From Methylobacterium soli (lineage in GTDB: Bacteria; Pseudomonadota; Alphaproteobacteria; Rhizobiales; Beijerinckiaceae), in NCBI RefSeq assembly GCF_008806385.1, contig NZ_VZZK01000010.1, positions 62,001 to 126,000 of the forward strand: a stretch of 64,000 bases of DNA, given 5' to 3'. A model generated the notes under the pieces. The model made no database searches, was not told where the DNA came from, and saw nothing but the letters and a program-made list of their open reading frames with translations. Positions 8,699-16,650 of the stretch are shown piece after piece. Every line of letters starts with the position of its first letter. Positions within the stretch are counted from its first letter, which is position 1. A program made the position numbers and the translations under genes.

Positions 8699-9475
8699 AT
8701 GTCCGAGACTCCGAGCGAGACCGAGACCTTGCCGGCGGCCGTTGCGCCCCAGGCCGGCGCGCCCCAGGCCGGCGCGACTGGGGGCGCTGCGCCGGTGGGC
8801 GTGGCCGACGTGGCGGCGGGGCTGGCCGAGGTCCGCGCCGGCATCCGCCGGGCCGCCGAGGATTGCGAGCGGGCGCCCGGCGACGTCCACCTGATCGCGG
8901 TTTCCAAGACCGTGCCGGCCGACGCGATCCTGCCGGCGCTGGAGGCGGGGCAGCGCCTGTTCGGCGAGAACTACGTGCAGGAATCGAAGGCCAAATGGCC
9001 GGACCTCAAGGCGCGCTATCCGGACGTGGAACTGCACCTTGTCGGTCCGCTGCAATCGAACAAGGCCCGCGAGGCGGTGGAGCTGTTCGACGTGATCCAC
9101 TCCCTCGACCGGCTCTCGCTGGCGGCCGCCCTCGCCAAGGAGATCGCCCGCAGCGGCCGGAATCCGACGCTCCTGATCCAGGTCAATACCGGCGACGAGC
9201 CGCAGAAGGGCGGCATCTCGCCCGCGCAACTCGACACGCTCCTGGCCGAGTGCCGCGACACCCATGGGCTCGCCATCAACGGCCTGATGTGCATCCCGCC
9301 GGCCGAGGACCCGCCCTCGGCGCATTTCGCCCTGCTGGCCCGGATCGCCCGGACGCATAACCTGCCGATCCTCTCGATGGGGATGAGCGCGGATTACCCG
9401 GCGGCGATCCAGATGGGCGCGACGCATGTCCGGGTCGGCACCGCGATCTTCGGCGCCCGCGCGCGCAAGGATTGA
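8699..9475 (+). CDS. YggS/PROSC-family PLP homeostasis protein
   Basis: A 258-residue pyridoxal-phosphate-binding protein of the YggS/PLPBP family, which has no known catalytic turnover and buffers PLP and keto/amino acid balance. The PLP lysine is K70 in [49 protein letters not shown] and [28 protein letters not shown] are family signatures. The first 35 residues are low-complexity and include a duplicated 15-base unit coding [10 protein letters not shown]; a downstream start is possible but the Ala-rich leader is followed by a normal fold. It is divergent from leuS and converges with a MarR gene. Confidence 0.94.
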   Translation: MSETPSETETLPAAVAPQAGAPQAGATGGAAPVGVADVAAGLAEVRAGIRRAAEDCERAPGDVHLIAVSKTVPADAILPALEAGQRLFGENYVQESKAKWPDLKARYPDVELHLVGPLQSNKAREAVELFDVIHSLDRLSLAAALAKEIARSGRNPTLLIQVNTGDEPQKGGISPAQLDTLLAECRDTHGLAINGLMCIPPAEDPPSAHFALLARIARTHNLPILSMGMSADYPAAIQMGATHVRVGTAIFGARARKD

Positions 9476-9490
9476 TCGCGCGACGGGGGC

Positions 9491-9913
9491 TCAGGCGCGG
9501 CCGACCACCCGCGCCAGGGCAAGGCGCAGCCGCTCGGCCTCCGACGCGCCGTAATCGGCCTCGAAGGCGGCTTGCGCCCGGCTCCAGAGCGGGCGCGCGG
9601 TCTCCAGCAGCGCGCGGCCCTTCGGTGTCAGGTTGAGGGCACGGGTGCGGGCATCGCGCCCCGGCCCGATATGGACGAGGCCGTCCCGCTCCAGCGGCCG
9701 CAGGGCCCGGCCCGTGGTGGTCCGGTCCATGACGAGGTTCAGGGCGAGTTCGTGCACCGCCACCGGCCCGAGCCGCCCCAGCACCGCCAGGACGGAATAT
9801 TGCGTCGCGCGCAGGCCGACCTCGGCGAGGCAGCGGTCGTAGAGCTGCGTCACCTGCCGCGCCGCCTGCCGGACCGCGAGGCAGTGACAGGGCGTGGCCG
9901 CGAGCGCTTCCAT
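9491..9913 (-). CDS. MarR-family transcriptional regulator
   Basis: A 140-residue winged-helix regulator: dimerization helix CHCLAVRQAARQVTQLYDRCL, recognition region LRATQYSVLAVLGRLGPVAVHELALNLVMDRTTTGRALRPLERDGLV, the wing GRDARTRALNLTPKGRALL and the C-terminal helices. The DRTTTGR and DARTR elements are standard MarR residues. I chose ATG 9913 because GGGAG stands 11 bases upstream; ATG 9934 is an alternative adding seven residues. Cys57-His-Cys-type residues in the first helix (CHC) could sense oxidants, which is a guess. No obvious target gene is adjacent: its own upstream region leads to the L,D-transpeptidase on the same strand. Confidence 0.9.
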   Translation of the reverse strand: MEALAATPCHCLAVRQAARQVTQLYDRCLAEVGLRATQYSVLAVLGRLGPVAVHELALNLVMDRTTTGRALRPLERDGLVHIGPGRDARTRALNLTPKGRALLETARPLWSRAQAAFEADYGASEAERLRLALARVVGRA

Positions 9914-10210
9914 CTTGCCGAATTCTCCCAACATGCATCCACAGATCGCATGGAATGGGTTCTGTAAAGGCCAAGGTGGCGAGGACGGGGCTTCGGAACA
10001 CCCCACCACGACGGACGGGCTTTGTTGCCGCCGCCGACGGGTGGGTGCTCCGACAGGCGCACCGGAACGAGACACGACGAAACCGGTGCTGCGAGCCGAG
10101 AAGAATTGCCGGCTACAGGAGTAGGTCGGCGGATATCGGCTCCGATGCGATGCGCCGCCAGGAATCTTGGTAAGTCGATCTAAAGACAGAATGAATAGCC
10201 GGCTTATCGA

Positions 10211-10747
10211 TTATCCGATCAGCATCCTGGTGCGCGGCCCCAAGCGGCGCAACAGCCGCACCAGATCGGGGCGCTTGAGCGCCACGCAGCCCTCGGTCGG
10301 GCCGTAGCCGGGACGGGCCACGTGGAGGAAGATCGCCGAGCCGCGTCCGGGGCGGATCGGGCCGCGATTGTAGTCGAGATCGACGACGAGGTCGTAGAGG
10401 CCGTCCTCGCGCCACATCGCCTCGGCGCTGATGCCCGGGGCCGGGAGGAGAATCGGCCGATTGTAGCGGCGGTCGCGGGGCTCGTCGCACCAGCCGTCGC
10501 GGGGCTTCGTCGGCCGCAACGACAGGCGCGTGGCCGGGCGGGCGCCGAAATGGTCCGGGCGGTAGACGCCCCCGCGCAGGCGGAGGCGCCCGCGCGGGGA
10601 GGCGCCGTCGCCCTCGCGCTTCACCGGGGTGATCCCGGAGCGGCCGAGCGCGCAGGGGATGATGACGGGGCCGGCCAGGACTTGGCCGCGGCTGCGGTCG
10701 CCCACGCGGGCGCGCACCCGCAGGAGGTTCAGGGTCGTGCGTTTCAT
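10211..10747 (-). CDS. L,D-transpeptidase (YkuD) family protein
   Basis: A 178-residue protein with the YkuD catalytic signature FLHVARPGYGPTEGCVALKRPDLVRLL near the C-terminus: the His and the Cys of the EGCVAL motif form the active site that makes 3-3 peptidoglycan crosslinks or attaches lipoproteins. The N-terminal VIIPCALGRSGITPVKREGDGASPRG matches the short cytosol-or-periplasm branch of the family. No signal peptide is visible from ATG 10747 (MKRTTLNLLRVRARVGD); earlier in-frame codons give only non-homologous sequence. It stands alone, divergent from the response regulator gene. Confidence 0.9.
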   Translation of the reverse strand: MKRTTLNLLRVRARVGDRSRGQVLAGPVIIPCALGRSGITPVKREGDGASPRGRLRLRGGVYRPDHFGARPATRLSLRPTKPRDGWCDEPRDRRYNRPILLPAPGISAEAMWREDGLYDLVVDLDYNRGPIRPGRGSAIFLHVARPGYGPTEGCVALKRPDLVRLLRRLGPRTRMLIG

Positions 10748-11097
10748 CGATTGGGCTTCATGCTTTGCAGGGTATGGTCCGGGAGTCGGGCAGGATTCGG
10801 GAGCGGCCGATTCGGTCCCGGTCGGCCGCCGCGCGATCGGCGGGGGATCCCTATGTCGCCGACAGCCCGGGATGCGGCCATGGTTGATGACATTCCCTTT
10901 CTGATTGCGCACAAGCGATTTCGCAGGCATGAGAACACCGGTACTTTGGTGCGTATGCCCGGATCGCGTCGCGTCGCGGCGAGCAGGCGGATAGGCCGCC
11001 CGCCCCTGCCGCCGGCCGCCGTCCCGGATCGTTCGGGCCGGAGCCGACGCACTGGCCGCCCGACCGTGCGTGTGCCTTGTTGAGAGTCCCTCGGACG
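10748..11097. promoter_or_regulatory. Divergent intergenic region with four GANTC sites
   Basis: About 350 bases without a gene separate the L,D-transpeptidase and the response regulator. GANTC, the target of the alphaproteobacterial cell-cycle methylase CcrM and of GcrA, occurs at 10783, 10794 and 10809 (three within 31 bases) and again at 11084, ten bases before the regulator ATG. In DNA this GC-rich a GANTC is expected about every 350 bases, so the cluster is denser than chance. I see no clear sigma-70 box. Confidence 0.45.
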
Positions 11098-11784
11098 ATG
11101 TCGAATCCCCATCGCCTCCTGATCTGCGACGACGACGCGACCCTGCGCGAGACGCTGACGGAACAGCTCGACCTCTACGACGAGTTCATCGTGGTGAGCG
11201 ACCCCGATGGCGCCACCGCGATCAACCGCGTCGCCGATGAGCGCATCGATCTCGCCGTGATGGATGTGGGCCTGCCCGACATCGACGGGCGCGAGGCGGT
11301 GCGGGTGATGCGCCGCAACGGCTTCCGCGGGCCCGTGATCATGCTGACGGCCCAGGATTCGGAGGAGGACACCGTCGAGGGCCTGGAGGCGGGCGCCAAC
11401 GACTACGTCACCAAGCCCTTCAAGTTCGCGGTGCTGCTCGCCCGCATCCGGGCGCATCTGCGCCAGCACGAGGCGAGCGAGGACGCGATCTTCCAGATCG
11501 GCCCCTACACCTTCCGGCCGGGCGCCAAGCTCCTCGTCGGCGAGCGCGGCTCGAAGCTGAAGCTCACCGAGAAGGAGACCGCGATCCTGCGCTTCCTCTA
11601 CCGGGCCGGCCGCGAGGTGGTGGGCCGCGACACGCTGCTCGCCGAGGTCTGGGGCTACAACGCCCATGTCACCACCCACACCCTCGAGACCCATATCTAC
11701 CGCCTGCGCCAGAAGATCGAGCCGAACCCCGCCACCGCGGCGATCCTGGTCACCGAGGGCGGCGGCTACAAGCTGCTGCCCTGA
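11098..11784 (+). CDS. OmpR-type response regulator transcription factor
   Basis: A 228-residue two-domain regulator. The receiver keeps the acidic pocket (LLICDDDATLRETL), the phosphoacceptor Asp in LAVMDVGLPDIDG, the Thr switch in IMLTAQDS and Lys in YVTKPFKFAVL. A winged helix follows from about residue 130 (LKLTEKETAILRFLYRAGREVVGRDTLLAEVWG, THTLETHIYRLRQKIEPNP, ILVTEGGGYKLLP). No histidine kinase is next to it, so the partner is unknown. ATG 11098 was preferred over a codon seven residues upstream because MSNPHRLLICDDD starts normally. Its stop is directly followed by the ATG of a cNMP-binding protein (TGAATG). Confidence 0.94.
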   Translation: MSNPHRLLICDDDATLRETLTEQLDLYDEFIVVSDPDGATAINRVADERIDLAVMDVGLPDIDGREAVRVMRRNGFRGPVIMLTAQDSEEDTVEGLEAGANDYVTKPFKFAVLLARIRAHLRQHEASEDAIFQIGPYTFRPGAKLLVGERGSKLKLTEKETAILRFLYRAGREVVGRDTLLAEVWGYNAHVTTHTLETHIYRLRQKIEPNPATAAILVTEGGGYKLLP

Positions 11785-12357
11785 ATGGCGCAAGCCCCGC
11801 GAGCGTCGCCACGACGTGAGCCCGGCGAGCGTCGCCACGATGGTGCCCGCGCCGGGCTTCGGCTAAACAGGCGCCCCGCAATACCGGGCGCGCAGGGGCT
11901 GGGCTTGGGGCTCGACGACGACATTGCGGTCCTGGCCGCCGCGCCCCTGTTCGGGCTGATGGGCCGGGACGCCCTGCGGCTCCTTACCTTCGCGGCCGAG
12001 CGGCGCAGCCTCGCGCCCGGCGACCTGCTGTTTGCCCGCGGCGAGCGCTCCGATGGCGGCTTCGTGGTGCTCTCGGGCACGATCGAGCTCGCCCCGCGCG
12101 TGGCCGGGGCCCAGCCCGTGCGGGCCGGCCGCTCGGCCCTGATCGGCCAGCTCGCCCTGTTCCTGCGCGGCGAGCGCCCCTCGGATGCCCGCGCGACCGC
12201 CCCCGCCGAGGTGATGCGCATCACCCCGACCCTGATGCGCCGCGTGCTGGAGGAGTTTCCCGACGCGGCCTCGGCGATCCACGACGTCCTGGCCGACGAC
12301 CTCGCGGGGCTGAGCCGGGGGCTCGACCGGGTGCGGGGGATGTTCGAGGCCGGCTGA
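11785..12357 (+). CDS. cyclic-nucleotide-binding-domain protein without a DNA-binding domain
   Basis: The region from about residue 45 reads as a single cNMP-binding beta-roll: VLAAAPLFGLMGRDALRLLTFAAERRSLAPGDLLFARGERSDGGFVVLSGTIEL, then GRSALIGQLALF and VMRITPTLMRRVLEEFPDAA. It ends about 20 residues after the helix, so the Crp-type HTH is absent and it is not a transcription factor by itself. The ATG immediately abuts the response regulator stop; the first 37 codons look like translated spacer, and TTG 11905 (LGLDDDIAVL) is a plausible real start. Location next to the regulator suggests a shared transcript. Ligand unknown. Confidence 0.75.
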   Translation: MAQAPRASPRREPGERRHDGARAGLRLNRRPAIPGAQGLGLGLDDDIAVLAAAPLFGLMGRDALRLLTFAAERRSLAPGDLLFARGERSDGGFVVLSGTIELAPRVAGAQPVRAGRSALIGQLALFLRGERPSDARATAPAEVMRITPTLMRRVLEEFPDAASAIHDVLADDLAGLSRGLDRVRGMFEAG

Positions 12358-12446
12358 CGGGCCGGGTTCCACAGGCGAGGTGACAGGCTGGGCGGGCTTT
12401 TGTAAGCACGGGGCCGATTCCTCGACCGACCTGAACGGAAAGCGCC

Positions 12447-13289
12447 ATGTCCCACGCCGACCTCGCCAGCACCATCGAGACCGCCTGGGAGGAGCGCGCC
12501 GGCATCGACACGGCCACCCGCGGCCCTGTGCGCGAGGCCGTCGACGAGGCCCTGAACCTCCTCGATTCGGGCCGCGCGCGCGTCGCCGAGAAGGTCGGCG
12601 GCGACTGGCAGGTGAACCAGTGGCTCAAGAAGGCGGTGCTGCTCTCCTTCCGCCTCAACGACATGGCGCCGATCGCGGGCGGCCCCGACGGCGCGCCCTG
12701 GTGGGACAAGGTGCCGTCGAAATTCGCGGGCTGGGGCGAGGCCGAGTTCCGGGGCGCCGGCTTCCGGGCGGTGCCGGGCTGCTTCGTGCGCCGCGGCTCC
12801 TTCATCGCGCCGGGCGCGGTGCTGATGCCCTCCTTCATCAATCTCGGGGCGCATGTGGGCAAGGGCACCATGGTGGACACCTGGGTGACCATCGGCTCCT
12901 GCGCCCAGGTCGGCGAGAATTGCCACATCTCGGGCGGCGCCGGCATCGCGGGCGTGCTCGAGCCGCTGCAGGCCAACCCGGTCATCATCGAGGACAATTG
13001 CTTCGTGGGCGCCCGCGCCGAGGTGGCCGAGGGCGTGATCATCGGGGAGGGCAGCGTCCTCTCCATGGGCGTCTATATCGGCGCCTCCACCAAGATCGTG
13101 GACCGCACCACCGGCGAGGTCATGTACGGCCGGGTGCCGCCCTACTCGGTGGTGGTCTCCGGCACGATGCCGGGCAAGCCCCTCCCCGACGGCAGCCCCG
13201 GGCCGGGGCTCTACTGCGCGGTGATCGTCAAGCGCGTCGATGCCGGCACCCGCGCCAAGACCGCCATCAACGAGCTGCTGCGGACCTGA
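12447..13289 (+). CDS. dapD: 2,3,4,5-tetrahydropyridine-2,6-dicarboxylate N-succinyltransferase
   Basis: DapD transfers succinyl from succinyl-CoA to tetrahydrodipicolinate in the succinylase branch of lysine and meso-diaminopimelate synthesis, feeding peptidoglycan. The 280-residue protein has the helical N-terminal domain ([13 protein letters not shown]) and then a left-handed beta-helix of hexapeptide repeats ([69 protein letters not shown]). Length and motifs match the family throughout. The ATG 12447 follows GGAAAG at a suitable distance. Upstream is a 90-base spacer. Confidence 0.97.
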   Translation: MSHADLASTIETAWEERAGIDTATRGPVREAVDEALNLLDSGRARVAEKVGGDWQVNQWLKKAVLLSFRLNDMAPIAGGPDGAPWWDKVPSKFAGWGEAEFRGAGFRAVPGCFVRRGSFIAPGAVLMPSFINLGAHVGKGTMVDTWVTIGSCAQVGENCHISGGAGIAGVLEPLQANPVIIEDNCFVGARAEVAEGVIIGEGSVLSMGVYIGASTKIVDRTTGEVMYGRVPPYSVVVSGTMPGKPLPDGSPGPGLYCAVIVKRVDAGTRAKTAINELLRT

Positions 13290-13374
13290 AGGCCCCGGAA
13301 CGACGTGTCGCGCAGCCGGAACGCCCCGGAACGCGCTACATCATCGGGGGCGCCCGCGAGCCGGGCGCCCAGGG

Positions 13375-13444
13375 CATGAGGCTCGGGGCATGAGGCTCGG
13401 GGCATGGGGCTCGGGGCACGGCGCACGGGGCATGCGGCTCGGGC
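13375..13444. repeat. 14-bp tandem repeat, five copies
   Basis: Units of CATGAGGCTCGGGG lie head to tail at 13375, 13389, 13403, 13417 and 13431; the first two are identical and the later ones differ at one to four bases. The array fills the gap between dapD and the alpha/beta-hydrolase and ends 29 bases before its start codon. It looks like a replication-slippage minisatellite. The unit begins with CATG and carries a GGGG, but it creates no reading frame of note. Confidence 0.9.
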
Positions 13445-13473
13445 CGCGGCGCGAGGGGAGGGGGACGCGAGAG

Positions 13474-14349
13474 ATGGTCGAGCCGGCGCATGCCACCCGG
13501 ACCCTGAACCTCGACGTCGCGGGCCGCCGGGTGCCCACCCCCTGCGACGTGGTGGGCCACGGGCCGGAGGCGCTGCTGCTGCCGGCCCTGTCCTCGATCT
13601 CGGCCCGCTCCGAGATGCGGGCGCTCGCCAAGGATCTCGGGCACGATCACCGCTGCCTCGTGCCCGATTGGCCGGGCTTCGGCGACCAGCCCCGCGCCCG
13701 GGTGCCCATGAATCCGGGCACGCTCCACGCCTTCCTGGACGCGCTGCTGGCCGCCGCCCCCGGGCCCTACGCCCTCGGCATCGCGGCGGGCCACGCCGCC
13801 GGCTATCTCGTGGCGGCCGCCCGCAAGGACCCCCGCCGCTTCGGCCGCCTGATCCTGATCGCCCCGACCTGGCGCGGGCCGCTCCCCACCGCCCTGGGGC
13901 CGGAGCGCCAGGGCCTGTTCCGGGCCCTGCGCCGCGCCGTCGAGGCGCCGTTCCTCGGCGACGTGCTCTACCGCATCAACATCAGCCCGCCGGTGATCGG
14001 CCGGATGATGCGCGCCCATGTCTACGCCGACCCGGCCCACGTGACCCCGGGCGTCATCGCCGACAAGCACGCCATCACGCGCCAGCCCGGCGGCCGCTTC
14101 GGCACCGCGGCCTTCGTCACCGGCGGCCTCGACCCGGTCTCGACGCGCGAGGCCTTCCTCGACCTGTTCACCGGCGCCTTGCCGCCGATCCGGGTGCTGC
14201 GGCCGGAGCGGGCGCCCCGCCGCTCCGGGGCCGAGATGGATGCCCTCGTGGCCACCGGACGGGTCGTCAAGGAGACGATTCCGGGCGCGCTCAGCCCGCA
14301 CGAGGAATATGCCGGCGAGGTCGCGGCCGCGATCCGCGCCGCCGCCTGA
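13474..14349 (+). CDS. alpha/beta-hydrolase-fold protein lacking the nucleophile serine
   Basis: A 291-residue alpha/beta-hydrolase fold protein. PDWPGFGDQPRARV is the typical cap-side loop after strand 4, and FVTGGLDPVS and SPHEEYAGEVA hold candidate acid and histidine. At the nucleophile elbow, where relatives have GHSxG, this protein has AGHAAG: residue 108 is Ala. So two triad members are present but not the nucleophile, which argues for a binding or structural role or for a different chemistry. ATG 13474 follows the purine-rich AGGGGAGGGGGA. Upstream is the 14-bp repeat. The substrate is not known. Confidence 0.75.
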   Translation: MVEPAHATRTLNLDVAGRRVPTPCDVVGHGPEALLLPALSSISARSEMRALAKDLGHDHRCLVPDWPGFGDQPRARVPMNPGTLHAFLDALLAAAPGPYALGIAAGHAAGYLVAAARKDPRRFGRLILIAPTWRGPLPTALGPERQGLFRALRRAVEAPFLGDVLYRINISPPVIGRMMRAHVYADPAHVTPGVIADKHAITRQPGGRFGTAAFVTGGLDPVSTREAFLDLFTGALPPIRVLRPERAPRRSGAEMDALVATGRVVKETIPGALSPHEEYAGEVAAAIRAAA

Positions 14350-14408
14350 GGCCCCCCGCCCGGCCACCGGGCCGCATTCCGCAGCCGCTCCCGAAGGTTC
14401 GAGACCCG

Positions 14409-15350
14409 ATGCCCCGCCTGATCCCGACCCTCGCTCGCTCCACCCTCGCGCTGCTCCTGGCCGCCGGCCCGGTCCTGGCGGCGCCGCAAGGTTCGGCGCC
14501 CCAAGGCGCAACGACGCAAGGCGCGGGACCCGCCCGGGCGACACCGGGACAGGGCGATCTCGGGCCCGGCAGCATGGGCAGCGAGCGCTCGGCCCCCTCG
14601 GTCGGCGCCGAATCGCTGAAGCCGGGCCAGCCCGCGCCCAAGCCCTACCTCGCCGACGCCCTGATGCCGGATACGGTCGCGATCCTGCCCGCCCCGCCCG
14701 CTAGCCACTCGGCCGCCGAGAACGCCGACAAGGTCGCGTTCAACGCCACCCGGGCGATCAAGGGCAGCCCGCGCTGGGACCTCGCCACCGCCGACGTCGC
14801 CGAGGGCGCGAGCGCGATCCTGGACAATTTCGCCTGCGTGCTCGGCACCCGCCTCGACCAGGCCCGGGTGCCGGCCCTGATCACCCTGCTGGAGCGGTCC
14901 CGCCTCGACATCGCCCGCGCCACCCGCGGCCCCAAGGTGCATTACCGGCGCCTGCGCCCCTTCGTGGGCAACGAGGCGCCGATCTGCGTGCAGCGCTCGC
15001 AGGCCCTGGCCGACAGCTTCAGCTACCCGTCCGGCCACGCCACCCAGGGCTGGGCCTACGCCCTGATCATGGCGAGCCTCGTGCCCGAGAAGGCCACCGC
15101 GATCCTCACCCGCGGCCGGGCCTATGGCGAGAGCCGGGTGATCTGCGGCGTGCATTGGTTGAGCGACATCGAGGCCGGCCGCACCAACGGCGCCGCCATC
15201 GTGGCGGCCCTGCAGGGCGATGCGGGGTTCCGGGCCGATCTCGACCGGGCCCGGCAGGACCTCGCCAAGGCGCTGGCGGCCGGCGGCACGGCGCCGGACC
15301 AGACCATCTGCGCCCGCGAGCAGGCCGCCGCCAAGGAGCCGCTGCTCTGA
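14409..15350 (+). CDS. class A nonspecific acid phosphatase (PAP2 superfamily), secreted
   Basis: A 313-residue protein with a signal peptide (LARSTLALLLAAGPVLAAP, cleavage near residue 25) and a Pro/Gly/Gln-rich linker up to about residue 75. The complete phosphatase signature is present: K-x6-RP (KVHYRRLRPF), PSGH (YPSGHATQG) and SR-x5-H-x3-D (SRVICGVHWLSD). Such periplasmic enzymes (PhoN/PhoC type) release phosphate from many organic monoesters. ATG 14409 was chosen for the signal peptide. The gene lies 59 bases after the alpha/beta-hydrolase gene in the same direction. Confidence 0.93.
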   Translation: MPRLIPTLARSTLALLLAAGPVLAAPQGSAPQGATTQGAGPARATPGQGDLGPGSMGSERSAPSVGAESLKPGQPAPKPYLADALMPDTVAILPAPPASHSAAENADKVAFNATRAIKGSPRWDLATADVAEGASAILDNFACVLGTRLDQARVPALITLLERSRLDIARATRGPKVHYRRLRPFVGNEAPICVQRSQALADSFSYPSGHATQGWAYALIMASLVPEKATAILTRGRAYGESRVICGVHWLSDIEAGRTNGAAIVAALQGDAGFRADLDRARQDLAKALAAGGTAPDQTICAREQAAAKEPLL

Positions 15351-15366
15351 GCGGGCCGTTCCCTTC

Positions 15367-15759
15367 ATGGTTTGGATCGTCCTCGGGCCTGATCGTCGGT
15401 CTGGGCAGTTCCACGACAAGGCAACGGCGCAGCTGCCGGGCTTGAGCCTGACGCTGGATCGCCGGTTCGCGCACCCCTTCCTGGCAGAATACGACCGCAG
15501 CCTCACGGTGGAGCAGGAAGGCGCTGGCACGACAGGGCTGGACCTCGGCATAGACACCGGCGGCATGACCCATGTCAAAGTCTGCCGTTCCAGAACAGGC
15601 CGCATCCTCATCCACGACCCTTGGGAGACCGACGAGGCTACCCGAGGCAGGACGCGCCCCTCACGCATCTCAGAGCCATCGCTGAAGGATGATTGCCCGG
15701 AGTTCTTGGGGGCGTTCGACGTGGATGCGGAGCAGGATCTCAGCTTCAGACCCAGCTAG
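15367..15759 (+). CDS. hypothetical protein, 130 residues
   Basis: I do not recognise this protein. It starts MVWIVLGPDRRSGQFHDKAT, is rich in charged residues, has no signal peptide or membrane segment, and carries GLDLGIDTGGMTHVKV, which would fit a small beta-sheet domain. The codons are less GC-rich than in neighbouring genes, it starts only 16 bases after the phosphatase stop, and downstream lies a pair of inverted dispersed repeats, so it may have been acquired. ATG 15367 has no clear ribosome site. It could also be a spurious frame. Confidence 0.5.
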   Translation: MVWIVLGPDRRSGQFHDKATAQLPGLSLTLDRRFAHPFLAEYDRSLTVEQEGAGTTGLDLGIDTGGMTHVKVCRSRTGRILIHDPWETDEATRGRTRPSRISEPSLKDDCPEFLGAFDVDAEQDLSFRPS

Positions 15760-15820
15760 AGCTGTTCCCGATCGCGTTGCGACGGGACCGTTGGCCGCGC
15801 CCGTGCCGAAGCGGGCGCGG

Positions 15821-15974
15821 ATCCCCTCTCCCGTGCGGGAGAGGGACAGGGTGAGGGTCGAGACCTTTCAGAACGAGGTGCGCCCGATCGGCGCCCGGTC
15901 GGCGATACGACCGCATGCTCCATCCTGAAGGCGCTCATCCCTCACCCCAACCTTCTCCCGCACGGGAGAGGGGG
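15821..15974. repeat. Inverted pair of CTCTCCCG-type dispersed palindromic repeats
   Basis: CCCTCTCCCGTGCGGGAGAG followed by CAGGGTGAGGG lies at about 15824-15857, and its diverged reverse complement (CCTCACCCCAACCTTCTCCC, then GCACGGGAGAGG) lies at about 15939-15972. The elements belong to the same family as the array in mnmG. Together they fill most of the 280-base gap before the membrane protein gene. The inverted arrangement could fold into a large stem and may act as a terminator. Confidence 0.8.
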
Positions 15975-16038
15975 CCTGCCGCGCCGGCATCGACCGGGGA
16001 GTTGCGCAAATCCGCGCCTGCCCGGCTATGACGGGGGG

Positions 16039-16539
16039 ATGCGCGTTCTCGGCCGTCTTCTGATCCTCAGCCTCGCTCTCCTGCTGGCCGTCCCGGCGGG
16101 CGCCCTGACGCTGGTCCTCGTCCTAGTGCTCGATCCGGCGGCGCAGGCCTGGCTCGCGGGCGGCGCGCTTGCCGGACTCGACGCGACCCTGTCGGATCTC
16201 GCAGCCGGGATGGCCCCCGAGACCATGCTGCTGGCGCTGGCCGGGCTGGCGCAGGCGCTGTCGGTGCTCCTCGTCGCGCCGCCCGTCCTCGTCGCCCTCG
16301 TGGGCGAGACCCTGCGGCTGCGCGCGCTGGCGTGGTACGCGGGCGCCGCCGGCCTCCTGACCGCGGCGCTGCCCTGGCTGGCGCGCGGCGCCGTTCGGCC
16401 GGGCGGGGCGGAGCGCCTCGCGGCGGAGGGGCATCTCAGCGCCATCCTGTTCCTGACGGGCGCGACGGCGGGCCTCGTCTACTGGCTCGTCGCGGGGCGC
16501 AGCGCGGCGCAGCCGCCCCGCGGGGCGCCCGGCGCCTGA
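16039..16539 (+). CDS. small hypothetical membrane protein
   Basis: A 166-residue Ala/Leu-rich protein with about four membrane segments: residues 6-32 (LLILSLALLLAVPAGALTLV), about 64-88 (MLLALAGLAQALSVLLVAPP), about 94-114 (LAWYAGAAGLLTAALPWLA) and about 134-152 (ILFLTGATAGLVYWLVAG). It ends in a Pro/Arg tail. The ATG follows a run of G residues (GGGGGG) six bases away. I recognise no family. It stands between the repeat region and the gamma-glutamyltransferase gene, 111 bases upstream of the latter. Confidence 0.75.
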   Translation: MRVLGRLLILSLALLLAVPAGALTLVLVLVLDPAAQAWLAGGALAGLDATLSDLAAGMAPETMLLALAGLAQALSVLLVAPPVLVALVGETLRLRALAWYAGAAGLLTAALPWLARGAVRPGGAERLAAEGHLSAILFLTGATAGLVYWLVAGRSAAQPPRGAPGA

Positions 16540-16650
16540 GGGACGCCACGCTCCCGACCGCCGGAGCAGGCATCGCCGGGCCGACGCGCAGACCGGACGA
16601 ACCCCAAGGCGAGCGAGACCGGGGCGCGGCGATGCCCTATCTGTGCGGGG

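Noticed and set aside
5791-9360. Very long open frames antisense to leuS (over 1000 codons) and similar ones antisense to ggt/plsC and ileS
   Set aside because: In DNA of this GC content stop codons are rare in the antisense frames of real genes; the predicted proteins are Arg/Gly/His/Ala rich, have no homology, and overlap highly conserved genes.
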